A stretch of DNA of 64,000 nt, from NCBI GenBank assembly GCA_014163555.1, contig JACJGO010000004.1, positions 124,001 to 188,000 on the forward strand. Reading direction: 5' to 3'. The notes under the pieces were generated by a model. That model was not told the origin of the DNA. It was given only the letters and a program-made list of their open reading frames with translations, and searched no databases. A program made the translations under genes and the position numbers. Below, piece by piece: positions 18,817 through 27,291 of this stretch (position 1 is the stretch's first letter; the number at the start of each line of letters is the position of its first letter). The DNA is from Flavisolibacter longurius (lineage in GTDB: Bacteria; Bacteroidota; Bacteroidia; Chitinophagales; Chitinophagaceae).

Positions 18817-19236
18817 GTGGCGTACGACAACAACGACAAGAAAATGGAAAGCATTTACAGCAAGCGGATCAGAGCTGGCAAAAGAAGAACCTATTTCTTT
18901 GATGTTAGGGCAACCCGTGGTAACGACTATTACCTTACCATCACTGAGAGCCGCAAACGCTTTAATGACAATGGCTACGACCGTCACAAAATTTTCTTGT
19001 ACAAGGAAGACTTTAATAAATTTATTAAAGCGCTGAACGAAGCGGTTGATTACGTGAAAACACAGTTGATGCCTGATTTTGATTTTGATGCGTTCAACCA
19101 CGATGATGTAGAAGGCGAAGGAGAGGAAATAGGTATTGAAGTAACCGAAGTTCGTGCTGAGGTTCATTCGAAGGTTGTGGAACCTACCGTAAGTCCGACA
19201 CCAGCAGCATCAACAGAAGATGTAGACAAATGGTAA
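18817..19236 (+). CDS. DUF3276 / PUR-alpha-like nucleic-acid-binding protein
   Basis: A 139-residue protein typical of Bacteroidota and spirochaetes. The folded part (residues 10-85) contains a PUR repeat: ESIYSKRIRAGKRRTYFFDVRATRGNDYYLTITES is recognisable from its basic and aromatic pattern, followed by KRFNDNGYDRHKIFLYKEDFNKFIKAL. The tail is acidic and then rich in Pro, Thr and Ser. PUR domains bind single-stranded, purine-rich DNA or RNA, and the bacterial members are thought to act as homodimers. The start is GTG at 18817, 50 bases after a full consensus promoter, and a terminator follows, so it is a single-gene unit. Confidence 0.85.
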   Translation: MAYDNNDKKMESIYSKRIRAGKRRTYFFDVRATRGNDYYLTITESRKRFNDNGYDRHKIFLYKEDFNKFIKALNEAVDYVKTQLMPDFDFDAFNHDDVEGEGEEIGIEVTEVRAEVHSKVVEPTVSPTPAASTEDVDKW

Positions 19237-19254
19237 GAATCCCAAATAAACTGT

Positions 19255-19280
19255 AACCCTGCAAAATGCGGGGTTTTTTT
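19255..19280 (+). terminator. Intrinsic terminator after the DUF3276 gene
   Basis: AACCCTGC and GCGGGGTT form an 8-bp stem with one G-T pair and a 5-nt loop, followed by a run of T. Confidence 0.85.
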
Positions 19281-19313
19281 ATACCTATCTCTAACACCAA
19301 CCTACGATAATTT

Positions 19314-21413
19314 ATGGAAACCAAGTTGCTTGCTTTGCTGTCAGCAATGCTGCTGGCAGTTCCCTCCACCGCTCAAATCTTCTGTGGCTTTGATGAAGTT
19401 CACCGACAAAAGCTACAAGCTGATCCTTATTTTCGCCAGGCGGTTCATGAAAATGAAAAAAGGATTCAGCACTATATATCCAAAAACAAACGGTCTATAA
19501 CTGCCCGAACGACCGGGGAAAGACCTGCACTTTATACGATTCCGGTAGTGGTACATATAGTGCACACCGGTGGCAGTGAAGGGTCAATTTACAACCCTTC
19601 CGATTTGCAAATCCAAAGTGCAATCAGTTACCTTAATAAAGTTTACAACGGCTCGTATCCGGGTATAGAAGGAATTGGCGACATCCAAATTCAGTTTGCT
19701 CTTGCTGTACGCGATCCGTATTGCAACCCAACCACCGGTATTGTTCGGGTAAATGCAAGTTCAATAGCTGACTATAGTACTAATGGGGTTAGTACCACTT
19801 ACGGTACAACCCCAGGCGTTTACGAGTTGAGTATCAAAAATCTTAGCCGCTGGGATCCTTCGCAGTATTATAACATTTGGGTGGTGAACAAAATCAACGG
19901 GAAGGATGGCTCTGCCGGAAGTTTCCTGGCTGGTCTTGCCTACTATCCCGGCGCGACTGCACCTTACGATGGTACCACTATATTAGCAACACAAATGGCG
20001 AGTGGTATGAAAACATTGCCGCATGAAATAGGGCACGCCTTCGGCCTTTATCATACTTTCGAAGGATCTGCAGATCATAATTCCTGCCCTGTGAATACGG
20101 ATTGTAGTGTAGATGGCGATAAGGTTTGTGACACTGATCCTATTGCTGTCAACCAATTCGGCGGTGTTACTGACTTCACCTGTCGCACCGGTATAAACCC
20201 TTGTACTGGTAATAATTACAGCAGCAATACTGAGCACAATTATATGAGTTATACAAACTGCTATAAATTATTTACCCCTGGACAAAAAGGAAGAATGCTT
20301 GCTAACGCCGAAGGCCCCTACCGAAAAAGCCTTTCTTCGTCGATGGCTTTGTCACCTTCTAACATGGTAGCGGCATATGGCAGGCCGGTGATGGCTCTCT
20401 GTGCACCAACTACGGGATCCAACGGTCTGACTGCGAATTATGCCGGCATCCTAAGCATCGACATCAATAATAAAAGCTTTGGTAGTTCTACGGCGAAAAA
20501 CGACAATGGTTATTTCGACGGGACTAATAGTTGTCTGAATTTTGCTCAGCTAATAAGCGGTTCGAACAACACTTTCCGTGCAACGGTCTTAGGAGCAAAT
20601 GTAGAGCAATTGCGAGCTTGGATTGATTATAACAACGATGGCAATTTTGACAATGCCACTGAGGAGATTCTTTTTACTTCATCCATTGCAAAAGGCGATG
20701 GGGTTGCCATTGCGAATTTTACTGTTCCCGCGTGGGCAAAACGTTATACCATGCTGCGCATGCGAGTGATTGATGAATTGGCGACACTCTATGGAACGTC
20801 TGCTATTGGTGATGCATGTTTCAATTCGATGTATGGCCAGGCAGAAGATTACTCTGTTTATATTGCTAGTGGGGCGCTGCCAGTCACCCTGGTTAGCTTT
20901 GAAGGCGCGGTGAAAAATAATGTTGTCCATCTCTCATGGAAAACCGCTTCGGAAGAAGGTGTGAAAGATTTTGAAGTTGAAAAATCAACAGACGGTAACA
21001 ACTTTGTTTTAATCGGAACTGTTGCTGCTGAAAACGAAAAAGCATTGCATACCTATCACTTTACCGATGGTCAACCAGCAGAAAACAATTATTACCGGCT
21101 GCGCATGAATGACCTGAGTGGAAGCGACAAATGGAGTCCGGTGGTAACCATTCGCTACACCGGTTTGCCGCAGCGGGTTACTGTGGTGAACAATCCGTTT
21201 GGCAATCATTTGGAACTATCTTTTACGAAACCGGCAACATCCATTCGTCTGCAATTGATCAATACAAATGGAACACTGGTTGCAGAAAAAGCTGTGAATG
21301 CTGTACAAGGACGATACCAATGGAACCTGCCAGCAAACCTGGCCCGGGGCACGTATGTCGTAAAAGCATTGGCTGACGATGACGTATTTGTAATGAAAGT
21401 GGTGAAACAATAA
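19314..21413 (+). CDS. Secreted M43-type zinc metalloprotease with a type IX secretion tail
   Basis: The 699-residue product starts with a signal peptide (about 1-21, ending PSTAQ). The catalytic domain holds the metzincin motif HEIGHAFGLYH beginning at His237, and a Met-turn in YMSYTNCYKLF, as in the cytophagalysin/pappalysin family M43. After it comes a GEVED-like domain (AWIDYNNDGNFDNATEE), an FnIII-like segment typical of these proteins (LPVTLVSFEGAV to YYRLRMNDLSG), and a C-terminal sorting domain ending GTYVVKALADDDVFVMKVVKQ. That tail should send it through the type IX system to the cell surface or medium. Several Cys residues near 265-300 probably form disulfides. It is a single gene with terminators on both sides. 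Confidence 0.9.
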   Translation: METKLLALLSAMLLAVPSTAQIFCGFDEVHRQKLQADPYFRQAVHENEKRIQHYISKNKRSITARTTGERPALYTIPVVVHIVHTGGSEGSIYNPSDLQIQSAISYLNKVYNGSYPGIEGIGDIQIQFALAVRDPYCNPTTGIVRVNASSIADYSTNGVSTTYGTTPGVYELSIKNLSRWDPSQYYNIWVVNKINGKDGSAGSFLAGLAYYPGATAPYDGTTILATQMASGMKTLPHEIGHAFGLYHTFEGSADHNSCPVNTDCSVDGDKVCDTDPIAVNQFGGVTDFTCRTGINPCTGNNYSSNTEHNYMSYTNCYKLFTPGQKGRMLANAEGPYRKSLSSSMALSPSNMVAAYGRPVMALCAPTTGSNGLTANYAGILSIDINNKSFGSSTAKNDNGYFDGTNSCLNFAQLISGSNNTFRATVLGANVEQLRAWIDYNNDGNFDNATEEILFTSSIAKGDGVAIANFTVPAWAKRYTMLRMRVIDELATLYGTSAIGDACFNSMYGQAEDYSVYIASGALPVTLVSFEGAVKNNVVHLSWKTASEEGVKDFEVEKSTDGNNFVLIGTVAAENEKALHTYHFTDGQPAENNYYRLRMNDLSGSDKWSPVVTIRYTGLPQRVTVVNNPFGNHLELSFTKPATSIRLQLINTNGTLVAEKAVNAVQGRYQWNLPANLARGTYVVKALADDDVFVMKVVKQ

Positions 21414-21431
21414 TTTGGTCACATAACAAGT

Positions 21432-21461
21432 AAAAAGCCTGTCGTATCGACAGGCTTTTTT
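21432..21461. terminator. Intrinsic terminator between the protease gene and pgi
   Basis: AAAAAGCCTGTCG pairs perfectly with CGACAGGCTTTTT across a 3-nt loop. It can serve both convergent genes. Confidence 0.92.
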
Positions 21462-21503
21462 ATGCGTGAATGCAAAGTCGTATCAACACTTTATTCTTCA
21501 ACT

Positions 21504-23156
21504 CTATGACCGCATTTGTTTGAATGCATTGATCAATCCATTGGTAGAACTGTCGTGCGAGGAAATAGAGACATCGCTTTGCAACTCCGGAAGGATCTTG
21601 TTGGCCAGTTGCTTGCCCAGTTCAACACCCCATTGGTCAAAAGAATAAATGTTCCAGATCACTCCCTGCACAAAAATCTTGTGCTCGTATAAGGCAATCA
21701 GGCTGCCCAGTGTAAGAGGTGTTATCTTTTTTACCAGGATGGAATTGGTAGGCCGGTTGCCGGGGAAAATCTTGAATGGCGTCAGGCGGGCAATTTCTTC
21801 GGGATTCTTGCCAGCTTTTAAAAATTCCGTTTCCACCTCTTCTTCGGTTTTGCCATTCATCAGGGCTTCCGTTTGGGCAAAAAAGTTGGAGAGCAGTTTC
21901 GGGTGATGGTCACCGATAGGATTGTGCGATTGTGCCGGCGCAATAAAATCACAAGGAATGATGACAGTGCCCTGGTGAATCAATTGGTAAAACGCATGTT
22001 GGCCGTTGGTGCCGGGTTCTCCCCAGATTACCGGACCGGTGGCGTATTCCACTTCCTCTCCGTTTCGGTTAACACGCTTTCCGTTGCTTTCCATATTTCC
22101 CTGCTGGAAATAGGCCGCAAAGCGGTGCAGGTACTGGTCGTAAGGAAGAATGGCTTCTGATTGCGTACCGAAAAAATTGATGTACCAGAGTGAAATCATT
22201 GCCATCAAAACCGGAATATTTTTTTCCATTTCGGATTCCCGGAAATGCTCATCTGCCGCATGGGCGCCTTTCAACAAGTCCTCAAAATTTTCGTAGCCAA
22301 TTGTCAGGGCAATGGAAAGGCCGATGGCACTCCACAGGGAATAGCGGCCACCTACCCAGTCCCAAAACTGGAACATGTTGGCCTTGTCAATGCCAAACTT
22401 CACCACTTCTTTTTCGTTGGTAGAAAGCGCTACAAAATGTTTGGCGATGTGGGCCTCATCACCGGCCGCCTTTAAAAACCAGGCTCTTGCCGTGTGGGCA
22501 TTGGTCATGGTTTCCTGCGTGGTAAATGTTTTGGAAGCAATCAGGAACAGGGTTTCTTCCGGGTTTACCTTTTTCAGAGTTTCGGCAATATGCGTACCGT
22601 CCACATTGGAAACAAAATAAGTTTGAATACCATCCACCCAATAAGGTTTCAACGCTTCGGTTACCATAAACGGCCCTAAGTCACTGCCGCCAATTCCTAT
22701 GTTTACAATCGACCGAATCTTTTTACCCGTGTAGCCTTTCCAGTCGCCGGTATGAACCCGGGCACAAAACGCTTTCATTTGTTCCTGCACGGCCTTTACC
22801 CCCGGCATCACGTCTTCCCCCTCGCTGTAGATGGATCGATCCGAAAAGTTGCGCAAGGCTACATGCAGTACCGACCGGTGTTCCGTTTCGTTGATCAATT
22901 CACCTTCAAACAGAGCTTTGATGGCTTCCGGCAGCCGGCAGCTTTTTGCCAGTCCGGCCAGCAGCGAAAGCGTTTCTTCGGTTACGATGTTTTTTGAAAA
23001 GTCGATCAAGATATCATCGAACCGGTGCGAAAATTTCTGAAAGCGGTTTGCATCCTGCGCAAACAAATCCTTCATATGGATTTCTTTCATGCTTTCTGCA
23101 TGACGGGAAAGGTCTTTCCATGCCGCTGTTGTTGTGGGATTGATCCTGGGAAACAT
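21504..23156 (-). CDS. pgi: Glucose-6-phosphate isomerase
   Basis: The 550-residue cytoplasmic enzyme interconverts glucose 6-phosphate and fructose 6-phosphate. Typical blocks are visible: [14 protein letters not shown] (phosphate binding), [31 protein letters not shown] (PGI signature), and [26 protein letters not shown] with the catalytic Glu and His. The C-terminal signature [21 protein letters not shown] holds the last active-site lysine. Length matches the long bacterial/eukaryotic type. The threonine aldolase gene lies 33 bases upstream on the same strand, so the two may share a transcript, though their functions are not linked. Confidence 0.97.
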   Translation of the reverse strand: MFPRINPTTTAAWKDLSRHAESMKEIHMKDLFAQDANRFQKFSHRFDDILIDFSKNIVTEETLSLLAGLAKSCRLPEAIKALFEGELINETEHRSVLHVALRNFSDRSIYSEGEDVMPGVKAVQEQMKAFCARVHTGDWKGYTGKKIRSIVNIGIGGSDLGPFMVTEALKPYWVDGIQTYFVSNVDGTHIAETLKKVNPEETLFLIASKTFTTQETMTNAHTARAWFLKAAGDEAHIAKHFVALSTNEKEVVKFGIDKANMFQFWDWVGGRYSLWSAIGLSIALTIGYENFEDLLKGAHAADEHFRESEMEKNIPVLMAMISLWYINFFGTQSEAILPYDQYLHRFAAYFQQGNMESNGKRVNRNGEEVEYATGPVIWGEPGTNGQHAFYQLIHQGTVIIPCDFIAPAQSHNPIGDHHPKLLSNFFAQTEALMNGKTEEEVETEFLKAGKNPEEIARLTPFKIFPGNRPTNSILVKKITPLTLGSLIALYEHKIFVQGVIWNIYSFDQWGVELGKQLANKILPELQSDVSISSHDSSTNGLINAFKQMRS

Positions 23157-23189
23157 AGTGTGTTTGGAGTTTGGGTTAGTAGTTTGGCG

Positions 23190-24206
23190 TTATAAAGCGT
23201 CGATTACTTCAATTGTTTTTTTGATCATTTCTGGAGAAATATCCAGATGGGTGACAATGCGGACCTCGGTGGGGGAGATGGCATACCAAAGAATGTTTTC
23301 TTCTTTCATCCGGGCCACTAGGGATTTTGGATCGAAGCGGCTTTTTACTGAAAAAATAATGATGTTGGTTTCAACGGGCAATACCGTTTCCACAAAGTCT
23401 TTTCCCTGCAGTGCTTCTGCCAACTGTATGGCATGCTGTTGGTCCTTTTCGAGTCGTTGTACATGATTCTGCAGGGCATAAATACCAGCTGCCGCCAGGT
23501 AGCCGGCCTGCCGCATGCCTCCGCCAAACACTTTACGTACCCGACGGGCCTTTTTAATGAAAGCGGCATCGCCCAGAACCAAACTGCCCACCGGGCAACC
23601 CAGGCTTTTGCTCAGGCAAATGGAGATGCTGTGGAAAACCTCGCCATACATTTTTGGAGATTCTTTTTTGGCCACCATTGCATTAAACAGACGGGCACCG
23701 TCCAGGTGCAGTATCAATCCGTTTTCGTCACAAACCTGGCGAATGCGGCGAATCTCCTCAAAATCGTAACAGCTTCCGCCACCCCGGTTGGAGGTGTTTT
23801 CCAAGGAAACCAAACTGGTTCTTGCCTTGTGTACATCATCAACATTGATGGAAGCGGCTACCTGTTCGGCCGTCAACAGGCCACGGTCGCCGTAGATTAG
23901 TTTTACCTGGGCACCCGCATTCAGGGCTATCCCGCCCCCTTCATATTGATAGATATGTGACGAAACATCGCAAACTACTTCATCCCCGGGCTGGGTGTGG
24001 CATTTAATGGCAATCTGGTTGGTCATGGTACCGGAGGGGCAAAACAGGGCGCCTTCCATCCCAAACATTTCGGCGGCCAGACTTTCCAGGCTATTAATCG
24101 AAGGATCTTCTCCAAAAACATCGTCGCCCACCGGTGCCGAAAACATGGCAGTCTGCATTTCAGCGGTGGGTTTGGTGACGGTATCCGAGCGGTAATCAAT
24201 AATCAT
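23190..24206 (-). CDS. ltaE: Low-specificity L-threonine aldolase
   Basis: The 338-residue PLP enzyme splits threonine (and allo-threonine) into glycine and acetaldehyde. It opens IDYRSDTVTKPT, the family signature, then has GDDVFGEDP, FCPSGTMTNQIA (cofactor phosphate and ring contacts), HLDGARLFNA with the PLP aspartate, and the Schiff-base lysine in CLSKSLGCPVGS. All expected residues are present and the length is normal. A TAAATTTG element on the minus strand (24211-24218) ends only 4 bases before the ATG, so the transcript may be nearly leaderless. It is followed by pgi at a 33-base distance. Confidence 0.93.
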   Translation of the reverse strand: MIIDYRSDTVTKPTAEMQTAMFSAPVGDDVFGEDPSINSLESLAAEMFGMEGALFCPSGTMTNQIAIKCHTQPGDEVVCDVSSHIYQYEGGGIALNAGAQVKLIYGDRGLLTAEQVAASINVDDVHKARTSLVSLENTSNRGGGSCYDFEEIRRIRQVCDENGLILHLDGARLFNAMVAKKESPKMYGEVFHSISICLSKSLGCPVGSLVLGDAAFIKKARRVRKVFGGGMRQAGYLAAAGIYALQNHVQRLEKDQQHAIQLAEALQGKDFVETVLPVETNIIIFSVKSRFDPKSLVARMKEENILWYAISPTEVRIVTHLDISPEMIKKTIEVIDAL

Positions 24207-24590
24207 CGGCCAAATTTAATCAGTTCATGTGCAAGGCTAAGCAGGGGATGTGCAAGAAATCAAAACTTTCCGGGTTAAGCCTACTATAAACCATCATTTA
24301 TATAAATAAAAGGAGGAGCAGTTTGAAATCGCTGATTTCAATTCAAGCATAAAAGGCGTTTGCTGGTCACAAATTTCCGGCGTTTTGCCCCTTTTCAGCT
24401 TTATCCCAGTTGCGGGTCGGGTAGTTTCGGTATCCCAAATCACAATTTATGCGTACTTACCATTCATCACCGGATTCTCCCATTAATACCAAAACCCCTG
24501 CGTGCAGTAACCAGAAGAACTGCCATGCGTCATATTTCTGTCAGCAGCTTGCCGGTCATCCTGAAAAATCGACGTCTGTAACAAAACAAT

Positions 24591-24611
24591 GTACTTTACA
24601 TTGCATAGTAC
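24591..24611 (+). promoter_or_regulatory. Dyad GTACT-N11-AGTAC, possible operator
   Basis: GTACT at 24591-24595 and AGTAC at 24607-24611 face each other across 11 bases, and a nested CAATGTA/TACATTG pair spans 24587-24603. It lies directly before the -7 element TAAGTTTG (24613-24620), where a regulator would cover the promoter. The binding protein is unknown. Confidence 0.4.
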
Positions 24612-24612
24612 C

Positions 24613-24620
24613 TAAGTTTG
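24613..24620 (+). promoter_or_regulatory. Putative -7 promoter element for the first receptor gene
   Basis: TAAGTTTG matches TAnnTTTG and lies 39 bases before the ATG at 24660. Confidence 0.5.
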
Positions 24621-24659
24621 ACATGAAATTATTAAAGACAAGTACTAAAACTGCATAAA

Positions 24660-27101
24660 ATGAAACAGCTTTTCTCACTCTTGACCCTCGTTACGCTTTT
24701 TAGTTTTGCTGCACAAGCACAAAAAGCCGGTCAGGTTTCCGGTATTGTAAAAGACGGTACACAGAAAACAATCGCTTCGGCTACGATTGCCTTACTGGCT
24801 GCAAAAGACTCTTCCACTATAAAACTGGCCGTTGCTTCCAAAGAAGGCAGTTTTTCTTTTGATGGTCTGGCCGATGGCCGGTACCTGGTATCAGTATCTG
24901 CCTTAGGACATCAAAAAGCGTTTTCGCCCCAGTTTGAAATCAGTTCAACAAAAACCGAAATCCAACTGGCAGCCGTTCAACTGGTCCCTCTTTCCAAAGC
25001 CATGGGCGAAGTGACCGTGGTAGCCCGGAAGCCCCTGGTGGAACAAAAAATCGACCGCACAGTCGTAAATGTGGATGCATCCCCAACTAATGTTGGAAGC
25101 AGTGCCATGGAAGTGTTGGAAAAATCCCCGGGTCTTTCCGTAGACAAGGACGGCAACATCAGCCTAAAGGGAAAAGCCGGTGTGATGGTAATGGTAGATG
25201 GCCGCCCAACCCAACTCGGTGGTCAGGACCTGGCCAACCTGCTACGCAGCATGAACGCCACAGATATTGACCAGATTGAGATCATGACCAATCCGCCAGC
25301 CAAATTTGACGCAGCCGGGAATGCGGGTGTCATCAACATCAAAACCAAAAAGAACAGGATGATGGGATACAACGGCACCATTAGCCTGAATTACGGCCAG
25401 GGAATTGTTCCCAAAATCAGCGAAGGCCTCAACTTTAATTACCGCCAGGGCAAATGGAACCTGTTCACCAACCTGAGTCATGGCTATCGCGAAAACCGCC
25501 AGCACCTGGAGATCCAGCGCAATTTCATCAACGAAAGTACAAAGTCGGTCGTATCGCGTTTTGATCAGGATGCACACATGCGTGGAAGCCGTTCTTCATA
25601 CAGCGGTAAACTGGGCGCCGACTATTTTGCTTCGAAAAATACAACACTGGGTGTGGTGGTGTCAGGTTTTTCCAATCCCAGCAAATTCCAGAACAACAAC
25701 TTTACGTCTATATACAATCCAAACCGCGTACTGACCAGCCAGACAAGAGCCTTGTCGCTGCAGGATGAAACCTGGAAAAACTTCAGCACCAACCTAAATT
25801 TCCGCCAGGTGCTGGATACGACCGGGAAAGAATTGACTGCTGATGTGGACTATATTACCTACGATGCCAACAGCGATCAATCCCTGAGCAATTATTATTT
25901 CGGCAGCAATGATGAATACCTGCAAAAAGGTGATACGTTGTATGGCCGCCTGCCACAGAAGATCGACATCTACAGCGGTCGTGTGGACTATACCATGCCG
26001 CTGAAAGGTGGTGCCCGTTTTGAAGCAGGCGTTAAAGCAAGCTTCGTCAAAACCGATGCAAATGCCATCTACGATACGGTGCACAACGCAGCCATCATCC
26101 GGGATCGCAACCGTAGCAACCATTTTATTTATGAAGAAAACATCAATGCTGCTTATGTAAACCTGAGTGGTCCGCTGGGAAAAAAGTGGAACGGTCAATT
26201 GGGCTTGCGTCTGGAAAACACCGTTGCCAAAGGTGCGCAACTGACCACCAACGAAACCTTCAAACGTAACTACACGCAGTTGTTCCCTACCGCTTTCCTG
26301 CAGTACAAGGCCAATGAAAAAAACAGTTTTGTGTTGAACTATGGCCGTCGCATCCGCCGCCCCAACTACGAAAGCCTGAACCCCTTTATTGAGTTCCTGG
26401 ATCGTTATACCTACCAGCAGGGTAACCCGAACTTGCGGCCGCAATTCAGCCATAACATTGAATTGAGCCACAGCTTCAAAGGATTTTTAACCACTACCCT
26501 GAATTATACGCAAACCAACGACATCATTCAGCAGGTGCTGGAACAAAATGAAGCGACAAGCGAAACCTTTGTAAAGCAATCGAACCTTGCCAACCAGCGC
26601 CAGTTTGGAATTTCAATTAGTGCCAACAAATCAATTAACAAATGGTGGACAAACAGCATTTATGTGAATGTTTTCAACAACCGGTTTGAAGGTGTGGTGA
26701 GCAATGAACTGGTAAAGTTTAATGGTACGATGTTGATGCTGAACGGTACGCAGCAGTTTAAACTGGGCAAAACATCTTCTGCCGAAGTGAGTGGCTGGTT
26801 CCGGACGGCGGGTATTGAAAGTGTTTTTCAATCAGCGGCTGTGGGTGGACTGAACCTTGGTTTCAGCCAGCAGATCCTCAAAGACAAAGGCACCATCCGT
26901 TTCAACGTTCGTGATGTACTCTATTCGCAACGCTTTCGGGCAACCGCAAAATATGGAACCGTCGATGCCATCATCAACGAAAGAGGCGATTCCAGAGTAG
27001 CAACCATCGGTTTCACCTATCGTTTTAGCAAAGGAAAAGTAGGCAATGTGAAGCGCCGGGCCAGCAGTGCCAACGATGAACAAAACAGGGTAGGACAGTA
27101 A
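24660..27101 (+). CDS. Outer-membrane beta-barrel receptor with carboxypeptidase-like N-domain (copy 1)
   Basis: An 813-residue outer-membrane protein. A signal peptide (1-20, ending AAQAQ) is followed by a CarboxypepD_reg-like beta-sandwich (about 22-105, GQVSGIVKDGTQKTIASAT), then a plug-like segment (VVARKPLVEQKIDRTVVNVD, EVLEKSPGLSVDKDG, IEIMTNPPAKFDAAGNAGVINI) and a large C-terminal barrel of alternating aromatic strands of the OMP_b-brl_3 type. Such proteins resemble TonB-dependent receptors, but no clear TonB box is seen. The ligand is unknown. It is followed by a terminator and by a paralogue in the same order, so the pair arose by duplication. Confidence 0.85.
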   Translation: MKQLFSLLTLVTLFSFAAQAQKAGQVSGIVKDGTQKTIASATIALLAAKDSSTIKLAVASKEGSFSFDGLADGRYLVSVSALGHQKAFSPQFEISSTKTEIQLAAVQLVPLSKAMGEVTVVARKPLVEQKIDRTVVNVDASPTNVGSSAMEVLEKSPGLSVDKDGNISLKGKAGVMVMVDGRPTQLGGQDLANLLRSMNATDIDQIEIMTNPPAKFDAAGNAGVINIKTKKNRMMGYNGTISLNYGQGIVPKISEGLNFNYRQGKWNLFTNLSHGYRENRQHLEIQRNFINESTKSVVSRFDQDAHMRGSRSSYSGKLGADYFASKNTTLGVVVSGFSNPSKFQNNNFTSIYNPNRVLTSQTRALSLQDETWKNFSTNLNFRQVLDTTGKELTADVDYITYDANSDQSLSNYYFGSNDEYLQKGDTLYGRLPQKIDIYSGRVDYTMPLKGGARFEAGVKASFVKTDANAIYDTVHNAAIIRDRNRSNHFIYEENINAAYVNLSGPLGKKWNGQLGLRLENTVAKGAQLTTNETFKRNYTQLFPTAFLQYKANEKNSFVLNYGRRIRRPNYESLNPFIEFLDRYTYQQGNPNLRPQFSHNIELSHSFKGFLTTTLNYTQTNDIIQQVLEQNEATSETFVKQSNLANQRQFGISISANKSINKWWTNSIYVNVFNNRFEGVVSNELVKFNGTMLMLNGTQQFKLGKTSSAEVSGWFRTAGIESVFQSAAVGGLNLGFSQQILKDKGTIRFNVRDVLYSQRFRATAKYGTVDAIINERGDSRVATIGFTYRFSKGKVGNVKRRASSANDEQNRVGQ

Positions 27102-27111
27102 GTCATACAGG

Positions 27112-27151
27112 GCAAAGTGCTTCCTGACCGAAGCGCTTTGCTGCTTTTTTT
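27112..27151 (+). terminator. Intrinsic terminator between the receptor genes
   Basis: GCAAAGTGCTTC pairs with GAAGCGCTTTGC (12 bp, one G-T pair) across a 6-nt loop, and a T-run follows 3 bases later. The two receptor genes are therefore probably separate transcripts. Confidence 0.85.
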
Positions 27152-27291
27152 CATATTAACAATTGGTGCTATTCATACCGGAAAATTACCGCTGGTACTT
27201 TCATCACGTTACAACTCCATTTCATCACAATTCAATAGCAGGAGCAAAAGCTTTTTCAAACTTTTGCACTGCACAAACAAAACCAACCACC

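Larger units (their letters stand above)
24207..24659. other. Long non-coding spacer before the receptor pair
   Basis: About 450 bases hold no convincing gene. A reading frame at 24360-24581 has no recognisable features. The right end carries a dyad at 24591-24611 and a -7 element at 24613-24620, listed separately. Confidence 0.5.

Noticed and set aside
24360-24581. 73-codon frame in the spacer before the receptor genes
   Set aside because: Its product has no recognisable pattern, signal or conserved feature, and the region reads like non-coding DNA.
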